Shown here one piece after another: positions 1 to 8,574 of a stretch of DNA of 64,000 nt (position 1 is the stretch's first letter; each line of letters opens with the position of its first letter). The translations under genes and the position numbers were made by a program. Under the pieces are notes generated by a model that made no database searches, had not been told where the DNA came from, and saw nothing but the letters and a program-made list of their open reading frames with translations. Origin of the DNA: JAJXWB01 sp965246795 (GTDB lineage Bacteria; Pseudomonadota; Alphaproteobacteria; Rhizobiales; Beijerinckiaceae). The stretch is from positions 434,001-498,000 of the forward strand of contig CBDFFN010000013.1 of NCBI GenBank assembly GCA_965246795.1, given 5' to 3'.

Positions 1-198
1 GGCCGCGAATGCAACGGAAAGACAGCACGGGATCGGGGACGGCTTTCGGGCCACGGCATGCTTCGACGATGATGTCCGGATTTGCACAAATCCTGTGCGC
101 TCGATCCGCATCGACCGACGCATCGTGCGACTTTCGTTGAAGGCGCGAACGGTCCGAGACTGCATCCGGTCTGCGGCGCTCGCCAAGAGGTTCGATAC

Positions 199-1392
199 AT
201 GGATTTGACGTTCACGCCGGAAGAAGTCGCCTTCCGCAACGAAGTCCGCGACTTCTTCAAGCGCGAGTTGCCGGACGACATTCGTCAGAAGCTTCTCATG
301 GGTCAGCATGGCGGCAAGGACGACCTCGTCCGCTGGACGCGCATCCTGAACAAGAAGGGCTGGGCCGTCTCGCACTGGCCGAAGGAGTATGGCGGCACCG
401 GCTGGTCGCCCGTGCAGCAGTACATCTTCCTCGATGAGTTGCAGCAGGCGCCCGCGCCCGCGCCGCTGCCGTTCGGCGTCAGCATGGTCGGGCCGGTCAT
501 CTACACATTCGGCAGCGAGAAGCAGAAAGCGCAATTCCTGCCGCGTATCGCCAATCTCGACGACTGGTGGTGCCAGGGCTTTTCCGAGCCGGGCGCGGGA
601 TCGGACCTTGCGAGCCTGAAGACGACCGCCAAGCGCGATGGCGATCACTACGTCATCAACGGCCAGAAGACCTGGACGACGCTCGGCCAGCACGCCGACT
701 GGATTTTCGTGCTGGCACGCACGGACAATGCGGCGAAGAAGCAGGAAGGTATCTCCTTCATTCTCGTCGACATGAAGACGCCGGGCATCACGGTGCGGCC
801 GATCATCACGATCGATGGCGGCAATGAGGTCAACGAAGTGTTCTTCGACGACGTGCGCGCGCCGCTCGAGAATCTCGTCGGCCAGGAGAACAAGGGCTGG
901 GATTACGCGAAGTTTCTGCTCGGTAACGAGCGTGTCGGTATCGCACGTGTCGGCGCCTCGAAAGAGCGCATCCGGCGCATCAAGGAACTTGCGAAGGCCG
1001 AGATGGATGGCCAGGCACCGTTGATCGAGAACATGCGTTTTCGCGAGCGTGTCGCTTCCGTTGAGATCGAACTGAAAGCGCTGGAAATAACGCAGCTTCG
1101 CGTCGTCGCGGCGGAACGCAAGCGTGAGAAGGGCAAGCCCGATCCCGCGTCCTCGATCCTCAAGATCAAAGGCTCCGAAATCCAACAGGCGATCACGGAA
1201 CTGGCGCTCGAAGTCGTTGGTCCCTACGCCTTGCCCTACCAGTCGCACGAGCGCGGCAACGAGCCGCCGGTCGGGCCAGAGTGGGCCGCGCCGATCGCGC
1301 CGACCTATTTCAATTCGCGGAAGATTTCGATCTACGGCGGATCGAACGAGATTCAGAAGAACATTATCGCGAAAGCAATTTTGGGGCTTTGA
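199..1392 (+). CDS. Acyl-CoA dehydrogenase, long type
   Basis: A 397-residue flavoprotein predicted to introduce the alpha-beta double bond into an acyl-CoA in the cytoplasm. The N-terminal helical domain begins MDLTFTPEEVAFR, the middle beta domain has the FSEPGAGSDLAS substrate/FAD loop, and the C-terminus ends in YGGSNEIQKNIIAKAILGL, the FAD-contact segment of this family. The ATG at 199 is chosen because AAGAGG lies just upstream and the protein starts exactly where the family starts. A longer in-frame reading from 82 adds only low-complexity sequence. It is followed by a shorter acyl-CoA dehydrogenase of a different subtype and an SDR on the same strand, so the three may form one pathway unit. 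Family is certain; the substrate is unknown. Confidence 0.93.
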   Translation: MDLTFTPEEVAFRNEVRDFFKRELPDDIRQKLLMGQHGGKDDLVRWTRILNKKGWAVSHWPKEYGGTGWSPVQQYIFLDELQQAPAPAPLPFGVSMVGPVIYTFGSEKQKAQFLPRIANLDDWWCQGFSEPGAGSDLASLKTTAKRDGDHYVINGQKTWTTLGQHADWIFVLARTDNAAKKQEGISFILVDMKTPGITVRPIITIDGGNEVNEVFFDDVRAPLENLVGQENKGWDYAKFLLGNERVGIARVGASKERIRRIKELAKAEMDGQAPLIENMRFRERVASVEIELKALEITQLRVVAAERKREKGKPDPASSILKIKGSEIQQAITELALEVVGPYALPYQSHERGNEPPVGPEWAAPIAPTYFNSRKISIYGGSNEIQKNIIAKAILGL

Positions 1393-1401
1393 CGCCGCAG
1401 A

Positions 1402-1471
1402 CTGTCATTCCCGCGTAAGCTGGGAATTCAGCACGACACGACTGGATGCCTGCTTTCGCAGGCACGACAGC
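1402..1471. repeat. Intergenic palindromic repeat, family A
   Basis: The gap between two acyl-CoA dehydrogenase genes holds two facing GC-rich palindromes. One begins GTCATTCCCGCG and carries CAGC at its end. The other begins ACTGGATGCC and closes with a CTTTCGCAGG stem and CGACA. The same layout recurs at 10143-10218 and 45290-45360, so this is a dispersed REP-like element. It may act as an mRNA processing or stabilising hairpin between cotranscribed genes, but that is inference. Confidence 0.7.
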
Positions 1472-1509
1472 GAAACCATCGACACAATTCTTTCTATCAG
1501 CGGACCATC

Positions 1510-2649
1510 ATGGACTTCGATCTCACCGACGAGCAACGCCTTCTGAAAGAGAGCGTCGACCGGCTCATCGCCGACAAATATGATTTCGAGCAGCGCAAAA
1601 CCTACGCGCGCAACGAGCATGGCTTCAGCCCTGACATCTGGAGCCAGTTCGCGGAGCTCGGACTTCTCTCGCTGCCTTTTGCTGAAGAATACGGCGGCTT
1701 CGGCGGCGGCCCCGTCGATCTGATGCTGGTGATGGAGGCGCTCGGCCGCGGGCTTGCGCTCGATCCATATCTCGCGACCGTCGTGCTTGCCGGCGGCGCG
1801 ATCCGGCTTGCCGGAACGGATACGCAGAAGAGCGAATGGCTGCCGAAGATCGCGGGCGGTGAAGCGACGATCGCCTTCGCGCATCACGAGCGCGCCGCAC
1901 GTTACGAGCTCGCGCATGTCGGAACGAAGGCGACGAAGTCCGGTGACGGTTTCACGATCGCGGGCGACAAATCGCTGGTGCAGAATGGCGACGCCGCCGA
2001 CACGTTCGTTGTCAGCGCGCGCCTCTCTGGTGGCACGCGCGATCGCGACGGCATCGGCCTGTTCCTCGTCGATGCAAAGGCGGATGGCGTGACGCGGCGC
2101 GGCTTCGTCACGCAGGACGGACTGCACGCCGCGGAAGTCTCGTTCAAAACCGCGAAGGCCGTTGCGCTCGGCGAGCCGGGCAAGGCTATGGACACGATCG
2201 ACCGTCTTGTCGACGAGGCGATCGCAGCGCTCTGCGCCGAATCCGTCGGCTGCATGAGCGAGATGCACACGCTGACCGTCGAATATCTCAAGACGCGCAA
2301 GCAGTTCGGTACGACGATCGGCTCGTTCCAGGCGCTGCAGCACAAAGCCGTCGACATGTTCGTCGCGCTGGAGCTCGCGCGCTCGATCACGCTCTACGCG
2401 ACGATGATGGCCGGCTCCGACGATGCGGCCGAGCGCCGCCGCGCCATGTCGGCGGCGAAGGTGCAGGTCGGCAAGTCGGCGCGCCTCGTCGGCCAGCATG
2501 CGATCCAGCTTCATGGCGGCGTCGGCATGACGATGGAGTTCAAGGTCGGGCACTATTTCAAGCGCGCGACGATGATCGACCTCATGTTTGGCGACGTCGA
2601 CTATCACCTGTCGAAGCTCGCGGCGGATGGCGCACCGATCGCGGCCTGA
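1510..2649 (+). CDS. Acyl-CoA dehydrogenase, short type
   Basis: A 379-residue member of the acyl-CoA dehydrogenase superfamily. It starts MDFDLTDEQRLLKESVDRL, has the FAD-binding segment TRKQFGTTIGSFQALQHK at about residues 260-277 and ends with a QLHGGVGMTMEF segment near residue 336. It lacks the GG(S/T)xEI tail seen in the upstream gene. In other actinobacterial and proteobacterial loci such short partners sit beside a long partner, and the sterol-degradation pairs form mixed tetramers. The same may apply here with the gene at 199-1392. The ATG at 1510 follows a palindromic repeat. The SDR starts 4 bases after its stop, indicating cotranscription. Confidence 0.92.
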   Translation: MDFDLTDEQRLLKESVDRLIADKYDFEQRKTYARNEHGFSPDIWSQFAELGLLSLPFAEEYGGFGGGPVDLMLVMEALGRGLALDPYLATVVLAGGAIRLAGTDTQKSEWLPKIAGGEATIAFAHHERAARYELAHVGTKATKSGDGFTIAGDKSLVQNGDAADTFVVSARLSGGTRDRDGIGLFLVDAKADGVTRRGFVTQDGLHAAEVSFKTAKAVALGEPGKAMDTIDRLVDEAIAALCAESVGCMSEMHTLTVEYLKTRKQFGTTIGSFQALQHKAVDMFVALELARSITLYATMMAGSDDAAERRRAMSAAKVQVGKSARLVGQHAIQLHGGVGMTMEFKVGHYFKRATMIDLMFGDVDYHLSKLAADGAPIAA

Positions 2650-2653
2650 CGCA

Positions 2654-3430
2654 ATGGTCGCGACGCCCGCCTTCTTCGATCTCACCGGCAAGGTCGCGGT
2701 CGTCACGGGATCAAGCCGTGGAATCGGCCAGTCCATCGCCGAATGCATGGCAGCGCTGGGCGCAAAAATCGTTGTGTCGAGCCGTAAGGCGGACGCCTGC
2801 GAGCCGGTCGCGCAAGGCATTCGTGACAAAGGTGGCGATGCGCATGTCATTGCCTGCAACATCGGTCGCAAGGCGGAAGTCGAGGCGCTGATTGCGGGTA
2901 CGATCAAGCACTACGGCGGCATCGACATTCTCGTCTGCAACGCCGCGGTCAATCCGTACTACGGGCCGACCGCGGCCATGCCGGACGATGCGTTCGACAA
3001 GATCATGGCATCGAATGTGAAGTCGAACATCTGGCTAGCGAATCTGGCCGCTACAGACATGGCCGCCCGCGGCGGCGGCTCGATCATCATCGTGTCGTCG
3101 ATCGGCGGTATCCGCGGAACAGCGATCCTCGGCGCGTATGGAATTTCAAAAGCCGCCGATTTCGCGCTGGCGCGCAATCTCGCGGTCGAACTCGGCCCGA
3201 AGAACATCCGCGCGAACTGCATTGCGCCTGGCCTCGTGAAGACCGAATTCGCCCGCGCGCTGTGGGAAGACGAAAAGCTCCTGAAACATCGCGAGGGAAC
3301 GACGCCGCTGCGCCGCATCGGGATGCCGGACGAGATCGGTGGCATTGCTGCGTTTCTCGCTTCGCCAGCGGCGAGCTTCATCACCGGTCAGGTGATCGTT
3401 GCCGACGGCGGCGTGACAATCGCGTCGTAA
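2654..3430 (+). CDS. SDR family oxidoreductase
   Basis: A 258-residue classical short-chain dehydrogenase/reductase. The NAD(P)-binding motif TGSSRGIG is at about residues 16-23, NAA(V) follows at about 97, and the catalytic Ser-Tyr-Lys set is visible as VSS and YGISK. The C-terminus GQVIVADGGVTI is typical of FabG-like and 3-hydroxyacyl-CoA dehydrogenase-like SDRs. The ATG at 2654 is 4 bases after the preceding dehydrogenase stop; in-frame starts further upstream lie inside that gene. Its position suggests a 3-hydroxyacyl-CoA dehydrogenase or related step after acyl-CoA dehydrogenation, but SDR substrates cannot be read from sequence. Confidence 0.9.
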   Translation: MVATPAFFDLTGKVAVVTGSSRGIGQSIAECMAALGAKIVVSSRKADACEPVAQGIRDKGGDAHVIACNIGRKAEVEALIAGTIKHYGGIDILVCNAAVNPYYGPTAAMPDDAFDKIMASNVKSNIWLANLAATDMAARGGGSIIIVSSIGGIRGTAILGAYGISKAADFALARNLAVELGPKNIRANCIAPGLVKTEFARALWEDEKLLKHREGTTPLRRIGMPDEIGGIAAFLASPAASFITGQVIVADGGVTIAS

Positions 3431-3504
3431 ATTTATCCGACTGTCACGGAAACGCAAAACAGGCGTGCGACGAAACGCGATCCGCGATTCGGAGCGTTCC
3501 ACCG

Positions 3505-4647
3505 ATGGTCATTGGTCTATGCGCTCTCGGCGGCGCCGCGTTTCTCGTCGCGCTCAATCTCGTCGCGATGATGCTTGCCGGCCTGCGCTGGCGTCGGGCC
3601 TTGCGCAGACCGGTCGAGACGAGGCCAGATCGTCCGCCGGTGACGATCTTGCGGCCGCTCCGCGGTATCGAAACCTTCAGCAAAGAGACACTTGCCTCGA
3701 GCTTTTGTATCGAATGGCCCGACTACGAAGTCATCTTCTGCGTCGCCAACGCACAGGATCCGGTCGTACCACTCGTGCGTGAAGCCATCGCGCAACATCC
3801 CGGCGTGCCGGCACGCCTGCTCATCGGCGACGATTCCGTCAGCGAAAATCCAAAGCTCAACAATTGCGTGAAGGGATGGCGCGCGGCACGCCACGGCTGG
3901 ATCGTCATGGCCGACTCCAATGTCCTGATGCCGCCCGATTATCTCGCGCGGCTGATGTCGCGCACGGGCAATGGCGTGGGACTCGTCATTTCCGTGCCGC
4001 TCGGCACGCAGCCGGCCGGCCTCTACGCGAATCTCGAATGCGCGATCCTCAACGGCTACCAGGCGCGCTGGCAATATGCCGGCGCCGCCTGCGGCCGCGC
4101 CTTCGCTCAGGGCAAGAACATGCTCTGGCGGCGCGATATTCTCGATGGCGCCGGTGGCATCGCAGCACTCGGCGCGGAAGCGGCGGAGGATGCCGCTGCG
4201 ACGAAGATCATGCGCCGGTTGGGGCTGCGCATCGAGGTCGTCGATTATCCGTTTCCGCAGCCGCTCGGCGCGCGTACGGCGCGGCAGGTCTGGTCCCGGC
4301 ACTCGCGCTGGGCGCGCCTGCGCCGCGCCACCTTCCCGCTTCACTATGCGCCGGAAATCCTCGCCGGTGCGATGATGCCGATGCTGCTCGCAGCACTCGG
4401 CGCGTCTTTGCTTGGCATCGACGTTCTGCCAGTCGTCACCGGTGTCGTCATCTGCCTTTACGGCGCGGAATGGCTGCTTCTGCGTGTTGCGAAGCTGCAA
4501 CGTGACAAATTTACTTTGCCCGCGATGATCCTGCGCGATCTGTGGCTACCTGTCTTTTATTTCGATGGCTGGCTCGTCGACGAGTTCGTGTGGCATGGCC
4601 AGGCGATGGGCGTGACGCCAAGCGAAGCGACCCCAGCGGTATCCTGA
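3505..4647 (+). CDS. Membrane glycosyltransferase, ceramide glucosyltransferase/HpnI-like
   Basis: A 380-residue family-2/21-type glycosyltransferase. An N-terminal hydrophobic segment (about residues 3-27) anchors it. The GT core shows ILRPLRGIE, DSNV with Asp137 as the metal-binding acid, QGKNMLWRRD, and a RHSRW motif matching the (Q/R)XXRW signature of ceramide glucosyltransferases. One or two further membrane segments lie in the C-terminal third. Relatives include HpnI, which glycosylates hopanoids, and bacterial ceramide glucosyltransferases. No hpnH, hpnJ or hpnK is next to it, so I do not assign hpnI. It leads a three-gene cluster with a phosphatase and a GT4 enzyme, suggesting glycolipid synthesis at the inner membrane. 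An in-frame reading back to 3262 overlaps the SDR and is rejected. Confidence 0.85.
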   Translation: MVIGLCALGGAAFLVALNLVAMMLAGLRWRRALRRPVETRPDRPPVTILRPLRGIETFSKETLASSFCIEWPDYEVIFCVANAQDPVVPLVREAIAQHPGVPARLLIGDDSVSENPKLNNCVKGWRAARHGWIVMADSNVLMPPDYLARLMSRTGNGVGLVISVPLGTQPAGLYANLECAILNGYQARWQYAGAACGRAFAQGKNMLWRRDILDGAGGIAALGAEAAEDAAATKIMRRLGLRIEVVDYPFPQPLGARTARQVWSRHSRWARLRRATFPLHYAPEILAGAMMPMLLAALGASLLGIDVLPVVTGVVICLYGAEWLLLRVAKLQRDKFTLPAMILRDLWLPVFYFDGWLVDEFVWHGQAMGVTPSEATPAVS

Positions 4648-4716
4648 GAAGCCGACTGTCACACAGTCGAGACATGAATCTGTTCGGACACGCCGAAGAC
4701 TTTCTGGAGGTCGCGC

Positions 4717-5514
4717 GTGAGCGAACCGGAACCGACGAACTACCGCACGCTCTTCATTTCGGACGTCCATCTCGGCACGCGCGGATCGCAAGCCGGGTTG
4801 CTCCTCGATTTTCTCCGTCACAATGATGCAGACACGATCTATCTCGTCGGCGACATTATCGACGGCTGGCGGTTGCGCAGCTCCTGGTATTGGCCGCAAT
4901 CGCACAACGACGTTGTGCAGAAGTTGCTGCGCAAGGCGCGCAAGGGCGCGAACGTCATCTTCCTGCCCGGTAATCACGACGAGTTCGCGCGCGACTATGT
5001 CGGCAACGAGTTCGGGGGCATCACGGTCGTCGACGATGCCATCCACACGACGGCGGACGGCAAGAAATTTCTCGTCATCCACGGCGACCAGTTCGACATC
5101 GTCGTCAGCCACGCACGCTTCATCGCCTTTCTCGGTGACTGGGCCTACGAGGCCGCACTGTCTATCAATGGCGTGCTCAACCGCATCCGGCGCTCATTCG
5201 GCTTCAGCTACTGGTCGTTTTCCGCCTGGGCAAAACACAAGGTGAAGAAGGCGGTCAATTTCATCGGCGATTTCGAGACGACATTGTCGGCTGAAGCCGG
5301 CAAACGCGGCGTGCAAGGCGTCATCTGCGGGCACATCCACCATCCGACCGTGCGCCAGATCGGCGACATCACTTACGTCAACACCGGCGATTTCGTCGAA
5401 AGCTGCACTGCCGTCGGCGAACATTTCGACGGCCGCCTCGAGATCATTCGATGGAACGTGCCGCAGAACGAGCAGGCACCCGCGCCGGCCATTCGCGAGC
5501 CGATCGCCGCCTGA
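4717..5514 (+). CDS. LpxH-like metallophosphoesterase (UDP-2,3-diacylglucosamine diphosphatase family)
   Basis: A 265-residue calcineurin-like phosphoesterase. All metal-ligand blocks are present in order: SDVHLG, GDIIDGW, GNHDE, HGDQFD and GHIHHP. It begins with GTG, supported by CTGGAGG six bases upstream. Family annotation would be UDP-2,3-diacylglucosamine diphosphatase, a lipid A step, but most alphaproteobacteria use the unrelated LpxI for that reaction. A place between two glycosyltransferase genes, with a 1-base overlap into the next, suggests instead a dedicated glycolipid or phospholipid headgroup step. The enzyme class is clear and the substrate is open. Confidence 0.88.
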   Translation: MSEPEPTNYRTLFISDVHLGTRGSQAGLLLDFLRHNDADTIYLVGDIIDGWRLRSSWYWPQSHNDVVQKLLRKARKGANVIFLPGNHDEFARDYVGNEFGGITVVDDAIHTTADGKKFLVIHGDQFDIVVSHARFIAFLGDWAYEAALSINGVLNRIRRSFGFSYWSFSAWAKHKVKKAVNFIGDFETTLSAEAGKRGVQGVICGHIHHPTVRQIGDITYVNTGDFVESCTAVGEHFDGRLEIIRWNVPQNEQAPAPAIREPIAA

Positions 5515-6590
5515 TGCGTATTCTCATCGCCACCGACGCCTGGACGCCGCAAGTGAATGGCGTCGTGCGCTCGTTGCAGTCGATGTCAAAGGCGGCGGCG
5601 GAACAGGGTGCCAAGATTTCCTTCGTGACGCCGCAAGATTTTCGCACGGTACCGCTGCCGACCTACCCTGACATTCGGCTGGCGTTGACGAGCGCAAAGA
5701 CCTTGCGAAGGCGCATCTCAGAAAGTGACGCCGACCACGTGCATATCGCGACGGAAGGGCCGCTCGGCTGGGCGGCACGAAGCGCCTGCATTTCGGAAGG
5801 CCGTCCCTTCACGACGAGTTACCACACGCGATTTCCAGAATATCTTCACGCGCGCACACGCTTTCCACAATCGCTTAGCTACGCGCTCTTGCGCCGCTTT
5901 CACGCCGCGTCGATCGGCACGATGGTCGCCACGCATAGTATCGAGCGCGAGCTCACCGCGCAGAAGTTCCGCAACCTCATGCGATGGACGCGCGGTGTCG
6001 ACCATCGCCTGTTCTTTCCGCGTCCGGCGATCCTCGATCTGCCGCGACCCATATTCCTGCATGTCGGACGCCTCGCCGTCGAAAAGAATGTCGAGGCGTT
6101 CCTGTCGCTCGATCTGCCCGGCTCGAAAGTGCTCGTCGGCGACGGCCCCGCGCGCATTGCGCTTCAGGCAAGATTTCCCGAAGCGCATTTTCTCGGCGCG
6201 AAGCACGCCGAAGAACTCGCGTCGCTCTATTCGAGCGCGGATGTTCTCGTTTTCCCAAGTCGCACCGACACGTTCGGCCTCGTGATGATCGAGGCGTTGG
6301 CTTGCGGTGTGCCGGTCGCAGCCTATCCCGTGCCCGGCCCGCTCGATGTCATTACGGACAGCGGCGCCGGTGTTCTGAGCGATGATCTCCAACAGGCCGC
6401 GCTTGCTGCGCTGAGCATCCCACGTGACGCCGCACGCGCGCATGGCCTGACATTCACGTGGGAGCGCAGCGCCGAGCAGTTTCTCGGCAACATCCGCTTG
6501 GCGCGCGAACGAGCAAAGATCCCGTTGCTCGCCGTCGGTGCACTCGCAATCTCGGCGTCGATACGGTCATCGTCGCCGAACGCAGTGTGA
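5514..6590 (+). CDS. Glycosyltransferase family 1/4 (GT4, mannosyltransferase-like)
   Basis: A 358-residue GT-B fold glycosyltransferase. The N-terminus MRILIATDAWTPQVNGVVRS is the glycine-containing acceptor loop seen in GDP-mannose-dependent alpha-mannosyltransferases and related lipid glycosyltransferases. The C-terminal donor domain has FLHVGRLAVEKNVEAF and FPSRTDTFGLVMIEALACG, the EX7E-type sugar-nucleotide site. The ATG overlaps the stop of the preceding phosphatase gene (TGATG), so translation is coupled. Phosphatase plus GT4 pairs are common in Hyphomicrobiales and probably build a glycosylated membrane lipid. Donor and acceptor are not determined. Confidence 0.88.
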   Translation: MRILIATDAWTPQVNGVVRSLQSMSKAAAEQGAKISFVTPQDFRTVPLPTYPDIRLALTSAKTLRRRISESDADHVHIATEGPLGWAARSACISEGRPFTTSYHTRFPEYLHARTRFPQSLSYALLRRFHAASIGTMVATHSIERELTAQKFRNLMRWTRGVDHRLFFPRPAILDLPRPIFLHVGRLAVEKNVEAFLSLDLPGSKVLVGDGPARIALQARFPEAHFLGAKHAEELASLYSSADVLVFPSRTDTFGLVMIEALACGVPVAAYPVPGPLDVITDSGAGVLSDDLQQAALAALSIPRDAARAHGLTFTWERSAEQFLGNIRLARERAKIPLLAVGALAISASIRSSSPNAV

Positions 6591-6663
6591 CGAACCGCGA
6601 GCCTCCGGCTCGCAATCCGTCGCAATGTCGTAGGCCTTATGCGGGCCAGAAAGCCCACGGTCC

Positions 6664-7761
6664 CTAGACGCGCGCGGCTTCCAGCGCGGGATAGTCGGTG
6701 TAGCCCTCCGTACCACCGCCGTAGAACGTCTTCTGGTCCCACGCATTCAGCGGCGCGCCGGCGTGCAGGCGCTGAGGCAGATCGGGATTGGCGATGAACA
6801 GCTTCCCGAATGCGATGAGATCGGCGCGGCCGCTGCGCACCGCGTCCTCTGCCAACGCGCCGTCGTAGCCGTTGTTCGCCATGTAAGCGCCCGCGAAGGC
6901 TTTCTTCAGCGCGGCATAGTCGAAGGGCAGGTTGTCGCGCGGACCGCCCGTCGAGCCCTCGACGACATGCAAATAGCCGAGACCGGCAGCGGACAGTTTG
7001 CCGACCAAAGTCATGAACAGACCGACTGTGTCGCTGTCAGGCGCGGCGTCGTTGGCCGGCGTCACCGGCGAAATGCGGATGCCGATGCGCGCCGCATTCC
7101 AATGCGCTTTGATCGCGTCGACGATCTCCAGCGTGAAACGAATGCGATTTTCGATGGAGCCGCCGTATCCATCCTTCCGCTTGTTGAGCGAGTCACGAAG
7201 GAATTGCTCGGGCAGATAGCCATTCGCAGCGTGGATCTCGACGCCATCGAAGCCGGCCGCCTTGGCATTGGCCGCGGCCTTGCCGAAATCGGCAACGACG
7301 CCGCTGATCTCATTCGTCTCGAGCGCGCGTGGCTCAGACACCGGCACGAACTTTCCAGCAACGAACGTCTCCGTGTTTGCAGCGATGGCGGTCGAAGATA
7401 CGGGCGCGCCACCGTTCGGCTGCAGATCGACGTGGCTGATGCGCCCGACATGCCAGAGCTGCGCGAAGATTCGTCCGCCCGCCGCGTGGACGGCCTCTGT
7501 CACCTTTTTCCAGCCGGCAATCTGGTCGTTCGAATACATGCCCGGTGTCAGCGCATAACCCTGGCCCTGCTGCGAAATCTGCGTCGCTTCGGTAATGAGC
7601 AGGCCGGCGCTCGCGCGCTGCTTGTAATATTTCGCGTTGAGGTCCTGAGGCGCGAGACCATCAGGCGTCGCGCGATTGCGCGTCAACGGCGCCATGCAGA
7701 CGCGGTTGGGAAGCTCGAGATCGCCGAGCTTGAACGGTTGGAACAATGCGTCGTGGGCCAT
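6664..7761 (-). CDS. nemA: Old Yellow Enzyme, alkene reductase (NemA-like)
   Basis: A 365-residue FMN-dependent ene-reductase, the usual NemA length. It starts MAHDALFQPFKLGDL and has the MAPLTRNRA strand, QLWHVGR, the substrate-binding HAANGYL (His-x-x-Asn) and DGYGGSIENR. It ends with YGGGTEGYTDYPAL, characteristic of the N-ethylmaleimide/xenobiotic reductase branch. The family reduces activated alkenes, nitro compounds and nitrate esters with NADPH. The ATG at 7761 is preferred over an in-frame start 48 bases upstream because it matches the family N-terminus. It is convergent with the GT4 gene and divergent from a GST gene. The three may be part of an electrophile or xenobiotic response, by inference. 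Confidence 0.9.
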   Translation of the reverse strand: MAHDALFQPFKLGDLELPNRVCMAPLTRNRATPDGLAPQDLNAKYYKQRASAGLLITEATQISQQGQGYALTPGMYSNDQIAGWKKVTEAVHAAGGRIFAQLWHVGRISHVDLQPNGGAPVSSTAIAANTETFVAGKFVPVSEPRALETNEISGVVADFGKAAANAKAAGFDGVEIHAANGYLPEQFLRDSLNKRKDGYGGSIENRIRFTLEIVDAIKAHWNAARIGIRISPVTPANDAAPDSDTVGLFMTLVGKLSAAGLGYLHVVEGSTGGPRDNLPFDYAALKKAFAGAYMANNGYDGALAEDAVRSGRADLIAFGKLFIANPDLPQRLHAGAPLNAWDQKTFYGGGTEGYTDYPALEAARV

Positions 7762-7917
7762 GCAGATATCCCTGTGCGTGTGCGCGATGCGCGAACGTGG
7801 GGCCCACATAGGGGCTTGCGCTCACGCTTTCGAGCCGCCGGCCTGTGGACCGCAAAAGTTTTGGCCCTAAGCTACGTTTCTTCTCCCGCCCGTCGCTTTT
7901 CTGGAACGAAATCGCTC

Positions 7918-8568
7918 ATGGCGCTCGTGCTCTACGCTCATCCCTTCTCGTCCTATTGCTGGAAGGTGCTGATTGCACTCTGGGAGATGCAGATCGACTT
8001 CGACTATCGCAACATCGACGATCCTGATGTCGCCGCGGAGTGGCAGCGCCTGTCGCCGATGAAGAAAATGCCAATCCTGATCGATGGCGACGCCGTCATC
8101 ATCGAGACGAGCATCATCATCGAGCATCTGCAGATCTTCCATGCTGCGAAGGCGACGCTGATTCCATCAGACCCAAAGGCTGCGCTCGACGTGCGACTGC
8201 TCGACCGCATGTCAGACAATTACCTCATGGACGCGATGAACGGCATCGTCGGCGACTATCTGCGGCCCGAAAACGATCGCGATCCGACCGGCGTCGCAAG
8301 AGCGCGCGAAAAACTCGACGCCGGCTATCGCTGGTGGGACGCGCATATGCGCGGGCGTGAATGGGCAGCGGACGCATTCAGCCTCGCCGATTGCGCGACG
8401 GCGCCGGCGCTATTCTACGCGGACTGGGTGCATCCCATTCCGCATTCGCTCGATGCGCTGCATGCCTATCGCGCGCGACTGTTGGCACATCCCAGCGTGG
8501 CACGCGCGGTCGAAGAGGCGCGGCCCTATCGCAGCTATTTTCCGCCGGGCGCGCCGGACCGGGATTGA
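7918..8568 (+). CDS. Glutathione S-transferase family protein
   Basis: A 216-residue GST. The thioredoxin-fold N-domain has LYAHPFSSYCWKV at residues 5-17, with a Ser/Cys near the glutathione thiol position, then the cis-Pro segment KMPILID and the glutathione-binding ETSIIIEHL. A helical C-domain follows (DYLRPEN, FSLADCATAPAL). It is divergently placed from the ene-reductase and convergent with the acyl-CoA synthetase, whose stop is only 6 bases away. The in-frame extension upstream runs antisense through the ene-reductase gene and is not coding. Class and substrate are not assigned. Confidence 0.88.
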   Translation: MALVLYAHPFSSYCWKVLIALWEMQIDFDYRNIDDPDVAAEWQRLSPMKKMPILIDGDAVIIETSIIIEHLQIFHAAKATLIPSDPKAALDVRLLDRMSDNYLMDAMNGIVGDYLRPENDRDPTGVARAREKLDAGYRWWDAHMRGREWAADAFSLADCATAPALFYADWVHPIPHSLDALHAYRARLLAHPSVARAVEEARPYRSYFPPGAPDRD

Positions 8569-8574
8569 GCGGCG

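Noticed and set aside
1..198. Possible end of another gene or a minus-strand frame running off the left edge (ATG at 59)
   Set aside because: Only about 20 codons are visible with no recognisable motif, so neither a gene nor its absence can be claimed.
1405..2907. Long minus-strand open frame opposite the short-type acyl-CoA dehydrogenase
   Set aside because: It is antisense to a clear gene, is rich in Arg/Ala/His from GC-rich codons, and has no domain motif.
6594..6660. Hairpin GCGAGCC-TCC-GGCTCGC as a terminator between the GT4 and ene-reductase genes
   Set aside because: The 7-bp stem has no T-run on either side, so it is not listed as a terminator, though rho-dependent ending is possible.
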